Positions 24,872 through 33,750 of a DNA stretch of 64,000 bases are shown here, in pieces. The position numbers and the translations under genes are program-made. The stretch spans positions 1 through 64,000 of the forward strand of contig DASUFL010000050.1 in NCBI GenBank assembly GCA_036274595.1, in the 5' to 3' direction. How positions within the stretch are numbered: position 1 is the stretch's first letter; each line of letters starts with the position of its first letter. The DNA comes from WS-9 sp036274595. GTDB taxonomy: Bacteria; Eisenbacteria; RBG-16-71-46; SZUA-252. The notes beneath the pieces were generated by a model. The model was not told the DNA's origin. It saw only the letters and a list, made by a program, of their open reading frames with translations, and did no database searches.

Positions 24872-26284
24872 ATGAGAATACTCGAACGATACGTCCTCCG
24901 CGAGCACCTGTACCCGTTCCTGATCGGGTTCAGCGTGGTCATCTTCCTGCTGACGCTGGACTTCATGTTCGACCTGGTCGACCTCGCCATCGGCAAAGGG
25001 ATTGGGGCCGGCGTGGTGCTCGAGCTCTTCGTGCTCTCCCTGGGCTACATGGTGGCCCTGGCGTTCCCCTGCGCGGTCCTCATCGCGTGCCTCGCCACGT
25101 TCGGCCGGCTCTCCCAGGACAACGAGATCGCGGCCATGAAGGCGAACGGCGTGAATCTGCTCCGGATCGTCGGCGTCCCGTTCTACGCGGCGCTCGTCCT
25201 GGCCGGGCTCCTCGTCCTCTTCAACAACCTGGTCCTTCCCGAGTCCAACCACCGCCTGGCCAACCTCATGGCGGATGTCGGACGGAAGCGTCCGACCGCG
25301 ACGATCCAGGAAGGGGTGTTCGTCGACGATTTCGTCGGGTACAGCATCTTCGTCGAGAAAGTCGACGACCGGACGAACCAGATCCGGGGCGTGAAGATCT
25401 ACCAGCTCAACTCGAACGCGCGCCCCACGACGATCCTGGCCGACTGGGGGGTCATCCACAACTCCAAGGACGGACGCGTGATGTCCCTGGAGCTGCACGA
25501 CGGCGAGATCCACGAAGTGCCCCCGAACGAGGAGGAGCGGACCTACCGTCGGCTCATGTTCAAGACCCACACCATCAATATTCGGACCTTAGGGGGAGAT
25601 CTGGAGCGCCAGAACCGGGACGCCCGGGGCGACCGGGAGATGAGCCTGGGGATGATGCAGGCCAGCATCCACAGGCTGCGCACCGACTTGAAGGGAGCGA
25701 TCGAGCGCCGGGACCAGATCCTCCGCCAGGCCGGCTTCACGAGCTACGGGGAGTTCGTGGAGGCGGCCGTTCCCCACCGGCCGCCCCGGGGCCTCCAGGC
25801 CCTGATCCGGAGCGCGACCCGAGCCTTCTCGTCCGTCGGCGGGATCGGAAAGCCGCCGCCGAAGGAGGCGCCGGGCCGCTTCGTGAGCCCGACCACGGCG
25901 GACATCATCCAGATGCGCCAGATGGAGGTCGAGGCGCTCGACCGAAGGGCTCAGAGCCTCGAGGTGGAGGTGCAGAAGAAGTTCTCGATCCCGGCCGCGT
26001 GCCTGGTCTTCGTCCTCGTCGGCGCGCCGCTCGGCATCCGCGCGAGAAGGAGCGGGATCGCGGTCGCCTTCCTCTCGATCCTCTTCTTCATCTTCTATTA
26101 CCTCTGCCTGGCCGGCGGCGAAGAGCTGGCGGACCGCAGGCTCCTCGCGCCCTGGGTCGCCATGTGGACCCCCAACATCGTGATCGGCGCCGTGGGACTC
26201 TTCCTCACGCTCCGGGCCGCGGAGCTGATCCGCCGCCGGCCGCGTCGACGCCGCGCGCGCAAGCGCCGGCCGGTGCCGGCGTGA
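24872..26284 (+). CDS. lptF: LptF/LptG family permease (LPS export, YjgP/YjgQ)
   Basis: A 470-aa inner-membrane permease of the LptBFG transporter that moves LPS to the periplasmic bridge. Three helices at the N-terminus (MRILERYVLREHLYPFLIGF start, typical of the family) and three at the C-terminus flank a beta-jellyroll periplasmic domain (about 110-270) and an unusual charged helical insertion (about 230-350). The protein ends in a strongly basic tail (RRRPRRRRARKRR). The assignment to F rather than G is by order only. Its stop overlaps lptG as GTGA. Confidence 0.9.
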   Translation: MRILERYVLREHLYPFLIGFSVVIFLLTLDFMFDLVDLAIGKGIGAGVVLELFVLSLGYMVALAFPCAVLIACLATFGRLSQDNEIAAMKANGVNLLRIVGVPFYAALVLAGLLVLFNNLVLPESNHRLANLMADVGRKRPTATIQEGVFVDDFVGYSIFVEKVDDRTNQIRGVKIYQLNSNARPTTILADWGVIHNSKDGRVMSLELHDGEIHEVPPNEEERTYRRLMFKTHTINIRTLGGDLERQNRDARGDREMSLGMMQASIHRLRTDLKGAIERRDQILRQAGFTSYGEFVEAAVPHRPPRGLQALIRSATRAFSSVGGIGKPPPKEAPGRFVSPTTADIIQMRQMEVEALDRRAQSLEVEVQKKFSIPAACLVFVLVGAPLGIRARRSGIAVAFLSILFFIFYYLCLAGGEELADRRLLAPWVAMWTPNIVIGAVGLFLTLRAAELIRRRPRRRRARKRRPVPA

Positions 26285-27363
26285 GGCTCCTCGACCGGTA
26301 CATCCTGCGCGAGCAGCTCCTCTCGCTCCTCGCGGGGCTCGTCTTCTTCGTCTCGGTCTTCATCATCGTGGACGTCTTCGAGAAGATGGACACCTTCCTC
26401 GACAACAGCGTCCCGGTTCACGTCGTGCTCACCTACTACCTCGCCTCGATTCCGGGCATCGTGGTCCAGGTGCTTCCGATGGCGATGCTCCTCTCCTGCC
26501 TCCTCGCGCTGGGGCAGATCGGACGGCAGAACGAGCTCACGGCGATGCAGGCCGCGGGCATCGGGATCGCCCGGATCGCGCTTCCGATGTGGGTCGTGGC
26601 CGCGACCGTGAGCGTGCTCGTCTTCGTGGTGAACGAGATGGTCCTGCCGCCTCTGAACGCGCAGAAGCTCCGGCTCTACCGCGTGGAGATCAAGAAGCAG
26701 AATCCCGAGGGCGCGACCATCCGGACCAATCTTGCCTACCTGGGACGAGACGGCCGGACCTTCCTGATCCGGGCCTACGACATCCCGAGCCAGACGATGA
26801 CCGAGGTCGTCATCCAGCAGATCCAGAAGCACACGCTGACCGGCCGGATCGACGCCGAGACCGCCCACTGGGAGAAGGGACGGTGGGTCTTCCATCGCGG
26901 CTTCGTCCGGAGATTCGACCGCGATGGGGAGCACGCGGCCGAGTTCAACGAGCTCACGCTCCCGGGCTTGAAGGAGACTCCCGACGACTTCGCGACGGCG
27001 GAGGAGGATCCGAAGGCGCTCTCCTACTGGCAGCTCCAGAACTACATCGGACGGCTCCATCAGAGCGGGAGCCGCGTGCAGAAGTACCTGGTCGAGCTCT
27101 ACCTCAAAGTGGCGTTCCCGCTCACGAACCTGATCGTGGTCGTGATCGGAACCGCGCTCGGGCTCCGCGTGAGACGGGGCGGATTCGCGATCAGCTTCGG
27201 GCTCTCGATCTTCATCAGCTTCGTCTACTACGCCTTCATCCGGACCGGGCAGTCGCTGGGGCACAACGGCACGCTCCCGCCGATGCTCGCGGCCTGGCTC
27301 GGGAACATCTTCTTCGGGGTGGTGGCGCTCGAGCTCCTGCGCCGCGCGAGGCGGGGCGGCTAG
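26281..27363 (+). CDS. lptG: LptF/LptG family permease (LPS export)
   Basis: A 360-aa partner of the preceding permease. The start RLLDRYILREQLLSLLAGL matches the family, followed by the LPMAMLLSCLLALGQIGRQNELTAMQAAG block, a periplasmic jellyroll (about 100-260) and three C-terminal helices. The GTG at 26281 overlaps lptF's stop. Its TAG stop shares the palindrome CTAG with the stop of the convergent comB gene, leaving no spacer. lptB and lptC are not in the window. Confidence 0.92.
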   Translation: MRLLDRYILREQLLSLLAGLVFFVSVFIIVDVFEKMDTFLDNSVPVHVVLTYYLASIPGIVVQVLPMAMLLSCLLALGQIGRQNELTAMQAAGIGIARIALPMWVVAATVSVLVFVVNEMVLPPLNAQKLRLYRVEIKKQNPEGATIRTNLAYLGRDGRTFLIRAYDIPSQTMTEVVIQQIQKHTLTGRIDAETAHWEKGRWVFHRGFVRRFDRDGEHAAEFNELTLPGLKETPDDFATAEEDPKALSYWQLQNYIGRLHQSGSRVQKYLVELYLKVAFPLTNLIVVVIGTALGLRVRRGGFAISFGLSIFISFVYYAFIRTGQSLGHNGTLPPMLAAWLGNIFFGVVALELLRRARRGG

Positions 27364-28136
27364 CGGCGGGAGGCGGCCGTCCCGGGGGCCGTGATCCGTC
27401 CCTCCTTGAGGAGCGGCACGAGCGGCACGCTGTCGATCCGGGCGCAGACGGGCAGGTCCTCCTCGAATCCCAGCTCGATCAGGTAGCGGCCGTGCTCGCT
27501 CAGGCGGAGGATGCCTTCGGGGTCCGCGCCGTGGCGCCGGTCGTACTCGCGCGCCATCTCCGCGGCGTCGTTCAAGACGATCGAATCGCCGTCGCCGGCG
27601 AGCCGCCGGATCAGAGCGCCCGCGCACGACGCATCCTCGAGCGAGAAGCGGCCGCTCTTCCCGGCGCAGAAAATGGCCAGGTCCGCCCCCTCCGATCGCG
27701 CGAGCTCCGCCATCGCCCCCAGATTGACGTAGCCGAGGATCCGCTGCTCGCGCCCGTCGAGAGGGCCCGCCATGAGCGGACTCGCGTTCGTGGAGGCGAA
27801 GACCAGCGTCGCCCCTTCCACGCGTTCGCGCGTGTACTCGCGCGGGGAGTTCCCGAGGTCGAACCCGCCCACCTTCCGCCCGTCGCGCTCGCCGCAGAGG
27901 AGCCGCGTCTTCGGATCGAGCGTTGGCGCGAGGCGGGTCGCCGCCTCCACGGTCTCGACCGGGATGATCTTCGAGGCTCCGTTCTGGAGGGCCGTCGCGA
28001 TGGAGGTGGAGCTCCGGAGCACGTCCACGACCACGAGACGGCGATCCTCGAGGGGCGCGCGCTCGATTTCCGAGGGCGTGAGGTAGAGGTCGATCCGCGC
28101 GATGCCCGAGGCGCCCCGGGCGCCTGTCGACGTCAC
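27360..28136 (-). CDS. comB: ComB-like 2-phosphosulfolactate phosphatase
   Basis: A 258-aa protein of the ComB family, recognised by the VVVDVLRSSTSIATALQNGA block near residue 36, LLCGERDGRKVGGFDLGNSP and FASTNASPLM. Characterised members are Mg-dependent phosphatases that convert phosphosulfolactate to sulfolactate, in coenzyme M synthesis in methanogens and in sulfolactate formation in bacilli. The partner ComA is not in this window, so the substrate here is uncertain. The GTG at 28136 overlaps accC's stop (GTGA). Confidence 0.85.
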   Translation of the reverse strand: MTSTGARGASGIARIDLYLTPSEIERAPLEDRRLVVVDVLRSSTSIATALQNGASKIIPVETVEAATRLAPTLDPKTRLLCGERDGRKVGGFDLGNSPREYTRERVEGATLVFASTNASPLMAGPLDGREQRILGYVNLGAMAELARSEGADLAIFCAGKSGRFSLEDASCAGALIRRLAGDGDSIVLNDAAEMAREYDRRHGADPEGILRLSEHGRYLIELGFEEDLPVCARIDSVPLVPLLKEGRITAPGTAASRR

Positions 28137-29491
28137 GCCGCCTTGGTCCTCTGGCTCATGAACTCTTCCAGATAGCCCGTGTGGATCTCGCCTCTCTCGA
28201 ACGCTGGATCGGCGAGCACCTCGAGGTGGAAGGAGAGCGTCGTGTCGATTCCCTCGACCACCGTCTCGAGAAGGGCGCGGCGCATCCGCGCGATCGCCTC
28301 GCTCCGGTTCTGGCCCCAGCAGATGATCTTGGCGACCATCGAGTCGTAGTTGGGGGGCACGCGGTAGCCGGAGTAGAGATGGCTGTCCACGCGCACGCCT
28401 GGTCCGCCGGGGCTGTGGAAGTACCGCACGATGCCCGGCGAGGGCTGGAAGTTCTGGTCCGGCCGCTCCGCGTTGATCCGGCACTCGATCGCGTGGCCCT
28501 GGAGCTGGATCTCGCTCTGCTTCCACGGGAGGGGCTCGCCCGCGGCCACCAGGATCTGCGCCTTGATGAGGTCGTGCCGGGTGACCATCTCCGTGACCGG
28601 GTGCTCCACCTGGATGCGCGTGTTCATCTCCATGAAGTAGAACTCGCCCGTGGGCCCGAGCAGGAACTCGATCGTGCCCGCCCCCTCGTAGCGGATGGAC
28701 GAGGCAGCGCGCACCGCCGCCTCGCCCATGCGCGCGCGAAGCTCCGGCGAGAGCGCCACGCTCGGCGCCTCCTCGATGAGCTTCTGGTGGCGCCTCTGGA
28801 TGGAGCACTCGCGCTCGCCCAGGTGGACCACGTTGCCCTGCCGGTCGCCGAACACCTGGAACTCGATGTGCCGCGGCTTTTCGACGTAGCGCTCGAGGTA
28901 GACGGCGCCGGAGCCAAAGTTGGCCTCCGCTTCGGCCTGCGCCGTCATGACGCCGTTCCGTAGCGAGGCTTCGTCGGTCGCGATGCGCATCCCCTTGCCG
29001 CCGCCGCCGGCCGCCGCCTTGATGATGACGGGATAGCCGAGCGACTTCGCCACGTCGGCCGCCTGGTCGGGAGACTCGAGCACGCCCTCGCTCCCCGGCG
29101 TGACGGGAACGCCCGCAAGGACGGCCGTCTTCCGGGCCACCGCCTTGTCCCCCATCGTGCGGATCATCTCCGAGGTCGGGCCGATGAAGCGGATGTGGCA
29201 CGACTCGCAGACCTCGGCGAAGTGGGCGTTCTCGGACAGGAAGCCGTAGCCGGGGTGGATGGCATCGGCGGCGGTGATCTCGGCGGCGCTGATGATGCGC
29301 GCCATGTTCAGATAGCTCGCGGAGCTGGGCGGCGGGCCGATGCAGACCGCCTCGTCCGCGAGCCGCACGTGGAGCGAGTCCCGGTCCGCCTCCGAGTAGA
29401 CGGCCACCGTCTCGATGCCCATCTCGCGCGCCGCGCGAACGATCCGGAGCGCGATCTCTCCCCGGTTCGCGATCAGGATCTTCCGGAACAT
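28133..29491 (-). CDS. accC: Acetyl-CoA carboxylase biotin carboxylase subunit
   Basis: A 452-aa ATP-grasp enzyme that carboxylates biotin on AccB. Key blocks are FRKILIANRGEIALRI at the start, HPGYGFLSENAHFAE, the ATP loop KAAAGGGGKGMRIA, and the active-site stretch EMNTRIQVEHPVTEMVT. Length matches the family. The ATG at 29491 lies 5 bp after the pilT stop. It completes malonyl-CoA synthesis together with accB, from which it is separated by pilT; accA and accD are not in the window. Confidence 0.95.
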   Translation of the reverse strand: MFRKILIANRGEIALRIVRAAREMGIETVAVYSEADRDSLHVRLADEAVCIGPPPSSASYLNMARIISAAEITAADAIHPGYGFLSENAHFAEVCESCHIRFIGPTSEMIRTMGDKAVARKTAVLAGVPVTPGSEGVLESPDQAADVAKSLGYPVIIKAAAGGGGKGMRIATDEASLRNGVMTAQAEAEANFGSGAVYLERYVEKPRHIEFQVFGDRQGNVVHLGERECSIQRRHQKLIEEAPSVALSPELRARMGEAAVRAASSIRYEGAGTIEFLLGPTGEFYFMEMNTRIQVEHPVTEMVTRHDLIKAQILVAAGEPLPWKQSEIQLQGHAIECRINAERPDQNFQPSPGIVRYFHSPGGPGVRVDSHLYSGYRVPPNYDSMVAKIICWGQNRSEAIARMRRALLETVVEGIDTTLSFHLEVLADPAFERGEIHTGYLEEFMSQRTKAA

Positions 29492-29496
29492 GCGCT

Positions 29497-30618
29497 CTAG
29501 ACGAGCTCCGACTTGGGACGCTCGAACGTCTTCCAGGTCTCGTCCGAGGTGGCGTGGATCCCCTTGATGCGGAGCTCGAACTCGGTGGGGTTGGAGCAGT
29601 ACTTGAGGGCGTTCTCGATCGAGATCTTGCCCTCGGTGTAGTGCTTCATGATCGACTGGTCGAAGGTCTGCATTCCGTACTGCGACACGCCGTCGGCGAT
29701 GGCCGACTTGATGAGGCTCGTCTTCTCGGGGTCGAGCAGGTACTCGCGCACCGTCGCCGTGACGATGAGGACCTCGGCCGCCGGAATTCGCCCCGACTGG
29801 TCGACGCGCGGGATGAGTCGCAGCCCGACCACCGCCTGGAGCGTGGTCGAGAGCATGTAGCGGACTTCCTCGTGCTCGTGCGGCGGGAAGAAGGAGATGA
29901 TGCGGTTCACCGTCTGCGCCGCGTCGATCGTGTGGAGCGTCGAGAGGACGAGATGTCCCGTGTCGGCCGCCATGAGGGCGGTGCGCATGGTCACCGGATC
30001 CCGGATCTCGCCGATCAGGATCGCGTCCGGGTCCTGGCGGAGGATGTGCTTCAGCCCCTCGGCGAAGCTGTCCGTGTCGAGCCCCACCTCGCGCTGGGAG
30101 ATCGTGCACTTCTTGTCGCGGAAGAGGAACTCGACCGGGTCCTCGATCGTGATGACGTTCCGCGGCTCCCGCCGGTTCAAGGAGTCGATCATGGCCGCCA
30201 GGGTCGTCGACTTCCCGCTCCCGACGGTGCCGCACACGAGGACCAGGCCGCGCGGCTTGAGCGCCAGGTCCTCGATCACGGACGGAAGGTTCAGCTCCTC
30301 GAAGGCGGGGATCGTCGCGGGCACCTGCCGGAAGACCATCGCGAACGTGCCGCGCTGCTGGTAGAAGTTCGTGCGGAAGCGGGAGAGGCCGGTGACGCCG
30401 AAGGCGAAGTCGACCTCCTTCGTCTCCTCGAACACCCGCTTCTGCTTCGGCGTGAGGATCTGGTCCACCACGGTCTCGAGCTCCGCCTGGCTCGGCGGCG
30501 GCTCGTCGATCGGGATCAGCTCGCCGTTCACGCGCGCGGTCGGCTTCGTGCCCACCTTGACGTGAAGGTCCGACGCGCCCATCTCGACCATCCTCTGCAG
30601 CACGCGCTTGATATTCAT
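29497..30618 (-). CDS. pilT: PilT-type twitching motility / pilus retraction ATPase
   Basis: A 373-aa hexameric secretion ATPase of the PilT family. The N-terminal PAS-like domain begins MVEMGASDLHVKVG. Walker A is CGTVGSGKSTT, the Asp box is VITIEDPVEFLF, Walker B is ILIGEIRD, and the His box is TGHLVLSTLHT. The PilT-type AIRNLIRE motif near the C-terminus is replaced by LIKSAIADG, so retraction could be altered. No other pilus genes occur in the window. It sits between accB and accC. Confidence 0.9.
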   Translation of the reverse strand: MNIKRVLQRMVEMGASDLHVKVGTKPTARVNGELIPIDEPPPSQAELETVVDQILTPKQKRVFEETKEVDFAFGVTGLSRFRTNFYQQRGTFAMVFRQVPATIPAFEELNLPSVIEDLALKPRGLVLVCGTVGSGKSTTLAAMIDSLNRREPRNVITIEDPVEFLFRDKKCTISQREVGLDTDSFAEGLKHILRQDPDAILIGEIRDPVTMRTALMAADTGHLVLSTLHTIDAAQTVNRIISFFPPHEHEEVRYMLSTTLQAVVGLRLIPRVDQSGRIPAAEVLIVTATVREYLLDPEKTSLIKSAIADGVSQYGMQTFDQSIMKHYTEGKISIENALKYCSNPTEFELRIKGIHATSDETWKTFERPKSELV

Positions 30619-30640
30619 GCCGTCTCCCCGCCCTCCGCGC

Positions 30641-31093
30641 CTACGCGGCGCTCTCCGCCTCGACCAGGAACAGGACCTGCCCGAACTCCACCGGCTGCGC
30701 GTTCTCGACGAGGATCTTCGCGATGCGTCCCCGCACGTCCGACTCGATCTCGTTCATGAGCTTCATCGCTTCCACGATGCAAACCGTCTGCCCCACGTCG
30801 ACCGAGGAGTTCTCCTCGACGTACGGATCCGCGTCGGGCGCGGGGGAGCGGTAGAAGGTCCCCACCATCGGGGACTTGATCGGCGTGAGCTGGGATTCCG
30901 GGGAGGCCTCCGCCTCGCGCCCGTGCGCGGGGGCGGCCGCGGCCTGCGCCATGGCGGACGCGTGGACCAGAGCCTGCTCGGTCATCGGACGCCGCACGCG
31001 CACCGAGGAGAACCACCGGCGCACCTCGATCTCGGCGAGGTCTTCCTCGCGCATGATCTGGACCAGCTCCTGGATGTCGCGCTTCAGGCTCAC
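30641..31093 (-). CDS. accB: Acetyl-CoA carboxylase biotin carboxyl carrier protein
   Basis: A 150-aa carrier with an N-terminal helical segment (about 1-40), an Ala/Pro-rich linker and a C-terminal biotinyl domain (about 70-147). The biotinylation motif is EAMKLMN with Lys111, and the thumb-like insertion (PAPDADPYVEENSSV) is present as in bacterial AccB. The GTG at 31093 overlaps the aroQ stop (GTGA). Normally followed directly by accC; here pilT intervenes. Confidence 0.95.
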   Translation of the reverse strand: MSLKRDIQELVQIMREEDLAEIEVRRWFSSVRVRRPMTEQALVHASAMAQAAAAPAHGREAEASPESQLTPIKSPMVGTFYRSPAPDADPYVEENSSVDVGQTVCIVEAMKLMNEIESDVRGRIAKILVENAQPVEFGQVLFLVEAESAA

Positions 31094-31554
31094 GTCCGCT
31101 TCCTCCGACCTCTCGCGGGCGCGATCATGGCGGCGAGCGCCTGCAGCCCCAGCTCGTAGCTCGCGGGGCCGAACCCCATGATCACGCCCGTGGCGGCGCC
31201 GCCGGTCAGACTGAGCTGCCGCTCGCGCTCGCGCGCGTACAGGTTCGTCATGTGGACCTCCACCACGGGGATGGTCATCGACCGGAGCGCGTCGGCCAGG
31301 GCGAGGCTGCCGTGGCTGAGCGCGGCCGGATTGAGGAGGCAGCCGTCGACTTCGTCCATCGCGACCGTGAGGCGGTCGACGAGCGCGCCTTCGTGGTTGG
31401 TCTGGAACGACGAGACGCGGAGATCGAGCGCCTGGCCCAGCTCCACGAGGCGCCGGTCGATGGAAGCGAGCGTCTCCTTGCCGTAGAGATTCGGCTCCCG
31501 CCGGCCGAGCAGCCCCAGATTGGGACCGTGGAGCACCCAGACGTCGCGCGCGAT
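31090..31554 (-). CDS. aroQ: 3-dehydroquinate dehydratase, type II
   Basis: A type II dehydroquinase, the third step of the shikimate pathway. Catalytic blocks are VLHGPNLGLLGRREPNLYG with the active-site Tyr, LLNPAALSH, VVEVHMTNLYARE with the catalytic His, and a final GPASYELGLQAL. The start is the main puzzle. An AAAGGAG site (31562-31568) sits 7 nt before an ATC at 31554 that gives a full first beta strand (IARDVWVLHG), and no ATG, GTG or TTG lies between. The only canonical option, GTG at 31536, removes part of that strand and is 25 nt from the site. I mark the ATC start as inference. The stop overlaps accB. Confidence 0.9.
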   Translation of the reverse strand: MARDVWVLHGPNLGLLGRREPNLYGKETLASIDRRLVELGQALDLRVSSFQTNHEGALVDRLTVAMDEVDGCLLNPAALSHGSLALADALRSMTIPVVEVHMTNLYARERERQLSLTGGAATGVIMGFGPASYELGLQALAAMIAPARGRRKRT

Positions 31555-31558
31555 CTCG

Positions 31559-32470
31559 CTACTCCTTTCCGCCCAGCTGACGGATCCAGGTCTCGAACGC
31601 GTTCTTGTTCCCTTCGACGACCTTCCCGGGAGCGCGCGGGACCTCCACCGGCGGATGGTTTTCAACGATGTCTCCGAGGCCGGACGGCCCGGCTGCGACG
31701 CGCGCTTCCTCATGCGCCGGGACGGGCTCCGGGCTTGGCTCGTCGACCCGGGCCTCCGACGCGGCGACACCGGAGCGCGCGGGATCCCCCGCGATCGTCC
31801 CGCGCAGATCCCGCGGCTCGAACGCCGCGCCTGTTTCCTCCCGCGCGATCCGCTCGACCGGGAGATCGAAGTCCGCCTCGGGAGCCGCATAGGGACGCGG
31901 GGCCGGCGTCTCCGCCTGCGACGCGTCGAACCGCTCGATCGTGCGGAGCCCGAGCGCGAGCTCGGAGAGATGCTCCTCCTCGCGCGGGAGGCGGACCGGC
32001 TGCCAGCTCATGGCGCCCTGCCCCACGATCAGGTCGGCGGGACGGATCTCCGGAAATTCGCCGGAGGTGATCTGATGGAGCGCGGTCTGCGACTCGAGAT
32101 CGCCCGGGTCGACGCGGCAGACCGCCTGGTAATAGCTCGCGGCCTCGGCGTGGTTCCCCTCGTGCGCGAGGATGCCGCCGAGCGCCTTCAGGGCGACGAC
32201 GTTCTCGCGGTCGAGATCGAGCGCCTCCTTGAATTCGGCGCGCGCGGGGCCGAGCTGTCCGTCGGCGAGATAGGCGCGGCCGAGGACGATGTGATCGCCC
32301 ACGCCACGTCCCGGACGGCGCTTGCGCTCCTCGCAGAGCGCGATCGCCTCCTCGAGCCGCCCGTCCTCGACCAGTCGCTCCGCGTAGGGCAGGTAGAGCG
32401 CGGTGGCAGGATCCTTGGCGATGATCTCCTCGACCGGCAGCGCCGTCTCCTTGGGCGCGTCGCCCCTCAT
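31559..32470 (-). CDS. TPR-repeat cytoplasmic protein
   Basis: A 303-aa protein without a signal peptide. About residues 20-150 form three to four TPR-like helix pairs (for example ARAEFKEALDLDRENVVALKAL). The middle is a long Pro/Ala/Glu-rich linker, and the C-terminus ends in a short conserved-looking motif, NAFETWIRQLGG. The ATG at 32470 overlaps aroB's stop (ATGA) and the gene is followed by aroQ, so it is embedded in the shikimate block. TPR proteins mediate protein contacts; no specific role can be given. Confidence 0.75.
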   Translation of the reverse strand: MRGDAPKETALPVEEIIAKDPATALYLPYAERLVEDGRLEEAIALCEERKRRPGRGVGDHIVLGRAYLADGQLGPARAEFKEALDLDRENVVALKALGGILAHEGNHAEAASYYQAVCRVDPGDLESQTALHQITSGEFPEIRPADLIVGQGAMSWQPVRLPREEEHLSELALGLRTIERFDASQAETPAPRPYAAPEADFDLPVERIAREETGAAFEPRDLRGTIAGDPARSGVAASEARVDEPSPEPVPAHEEARVAAGPSGLGDIVENHPPVEVPRAPGKVVEGNKNAFETWIRQLGGKE

Positions 32471-33573
32471 GGGTTCCCTCCCGGATGACGGACCAGACTC
32501 AGAACGACCCGTCGAAGGGTGGTAAGCGCTGGCAATTCAAAGACTTTTGATTGGCCGATCGCGGGGCACAATACCATCCGAACGCCGGATCGTCCACGCT
32601 TCTTGTCTCGGGCGAGCGCCATCCAGAACGCGCGCCCCGGCTCGCGCGGCAGGCGCGTCGGGAGTCCGAGCGCCGTGAGGAGCGACTCCGCTTCCATCGC
32701 GTCGACGGGGTCGAGTCCCGCCTCGAGCACGCTCATCCTTAGCGCGGCCGCCATGCCGATCGCGACCGCTTCCCCGTGGAGATAGCGGCGGTAGCCGGTC
32801 GCGGCTTCGAGGGCATGCCCCACCGTGTGCCCGAAGTTGAGCGCGAGCCGCGCGCCCTGATCGCGCTCGTCCCGTTCGACGAGCGCCGCCTTCGCCTCCG
32901 CGGCGGAGCGCACGAGCGGGGCCACGAGCGTGGGGCGCGCGGCGCGCGTCCCCGCGCGAGCGAGACGCTCGAGCTGGGGGAGGATGCCGGGGCGGGCGAT
33001 CACGCCGATCTTCGCGATCTCGGCGAGCCCCGCGCGGTACGCGCGCGTCGGGAGCGTGCGCAGCGTGTCCACGTCCGCGTAGACGGCGACGGGATGATGG
33101 AACGCGCCGACCAGGTTCTTCCCAAGAGCGAGATTCACGCCCGTCTTCCCGCCGATGGCCGCGTCCGCCTGTCCGATCACGGTCGTCGGAAAGGCGGCCC
33201 ACGGAAGACCGCGCGCGTAGCACGCCGCCGCGAACCCGGCGACGTCCGAGACGACGCCTCCGCCGAGCGCGACGACGATCGCGTCGCGCGAGAGGCCGCT
33301 CCGCGACCAGCGATCCCAGAGCCGCTCGAGCGTCGCGATCGACTTCGCGCGCTCGCCGTCCGGCAGCAGGTCGCGCCGCACGGCAAAACCCGCGCTCGCG
33401 AGCGAGCGGACGAGCCGCGCGCCGTGGAGGCGTTCCACCGTCCGGTCCGTGACGACGACAGCCGTGGAGCCGCGGTGCGTTCGGCGAAGGAGCGACCCTG
33501 CCCGAGCGAGGAGGCCCGCGGCGACGGTCACGTCGTACGCAACCGGCTTCGGGCGGATGCGGATTCGAGTCAT
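32467..33573 (-). CDS. aroB: 3-dehydroquinate synthase
   Basis: A 368-aa NAD- and metal-dependent enzyme converting DAHP to 3-dehydroquinate. Signature blocks are ALGGGVVSDVAGFAAACYARG, PTTVIGQADAAIGGKTGVN and the metal-binding ALNFGHTVGHALEAATGYRRY with HGEAVAIGM. The ATG at 33573 overlaps the end of a possible 26-residue leader frame (ATGA). AroQ, the next enzyme, is encoded two genes downstream. Confidence 0.94.
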   Translation of the reverse strand: MTRIRIRPKPVAYDVTVAAGLLARAGSLLRRTHRGSTAVVVTDRTVERLHGARLVRSLASAGFAVRRDLLPDGERAKSIATLERLWDRWSRSGLSRDAIVVALGGGVVSDVAGFAAACYARGLPWAAFPTTVIGQADAAIGGKTGVNLALGKNLVGAFHHPVAVYADVDTLRTLPTRAYRAGLAEIAKIGVIARPGILPQLERLARAGTRAARPTLVAPLVRSAAEAKAALVERDERDQGARLALNFGHTVGHALEAATGYRRYLHGEAVAIGMAAALRMSVLEAGLDPVDAMEAESLLTALGLPTRLPREPGRAFWMALARDKKRGRSGVRMVLCPAIGQSKVFELPALTTLRRVVLSLVRHPGGNP

Positions 33574-33650
33574 GGCGTGCCGATCGAGTCCGCGGCGTTC
33601 AGGATCTCGCGTGACGAGAGATCGATGGGGAGCGTTCGAGGACGCCGCAT
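33570..33650 (-). CDS. Possible 26-aa leader peptide upstream of aroB
   Basis: A frame of 26 codons (MRRPRTLPIDLSSREILNAA...) starts at an ATG at 33650 and ends in a TGA that overlaps the aroB ATG as ATGA, the same junction used by real gene pairs throughout this window. About 15 nt upstream is an extended -10-like TGTGCTAGCCT. There is no clear ribosome-binding site and no homologue I recognise, so it may be chance. Confidence 0.25.
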   Translation of the reverse strand: MRRPRTLPIDLSSREILNAADSIGTP

Positions 33651-33750
33651 CGTGACGCGCAGGCTAGCACACGCGCGGCGGAGCGAGAAAGGAGTGAGAA
33701 GAGGGGGGCTCGACTCGCCGCGGGCGCCGTCGCCCGACGCCGGCGCGAGG

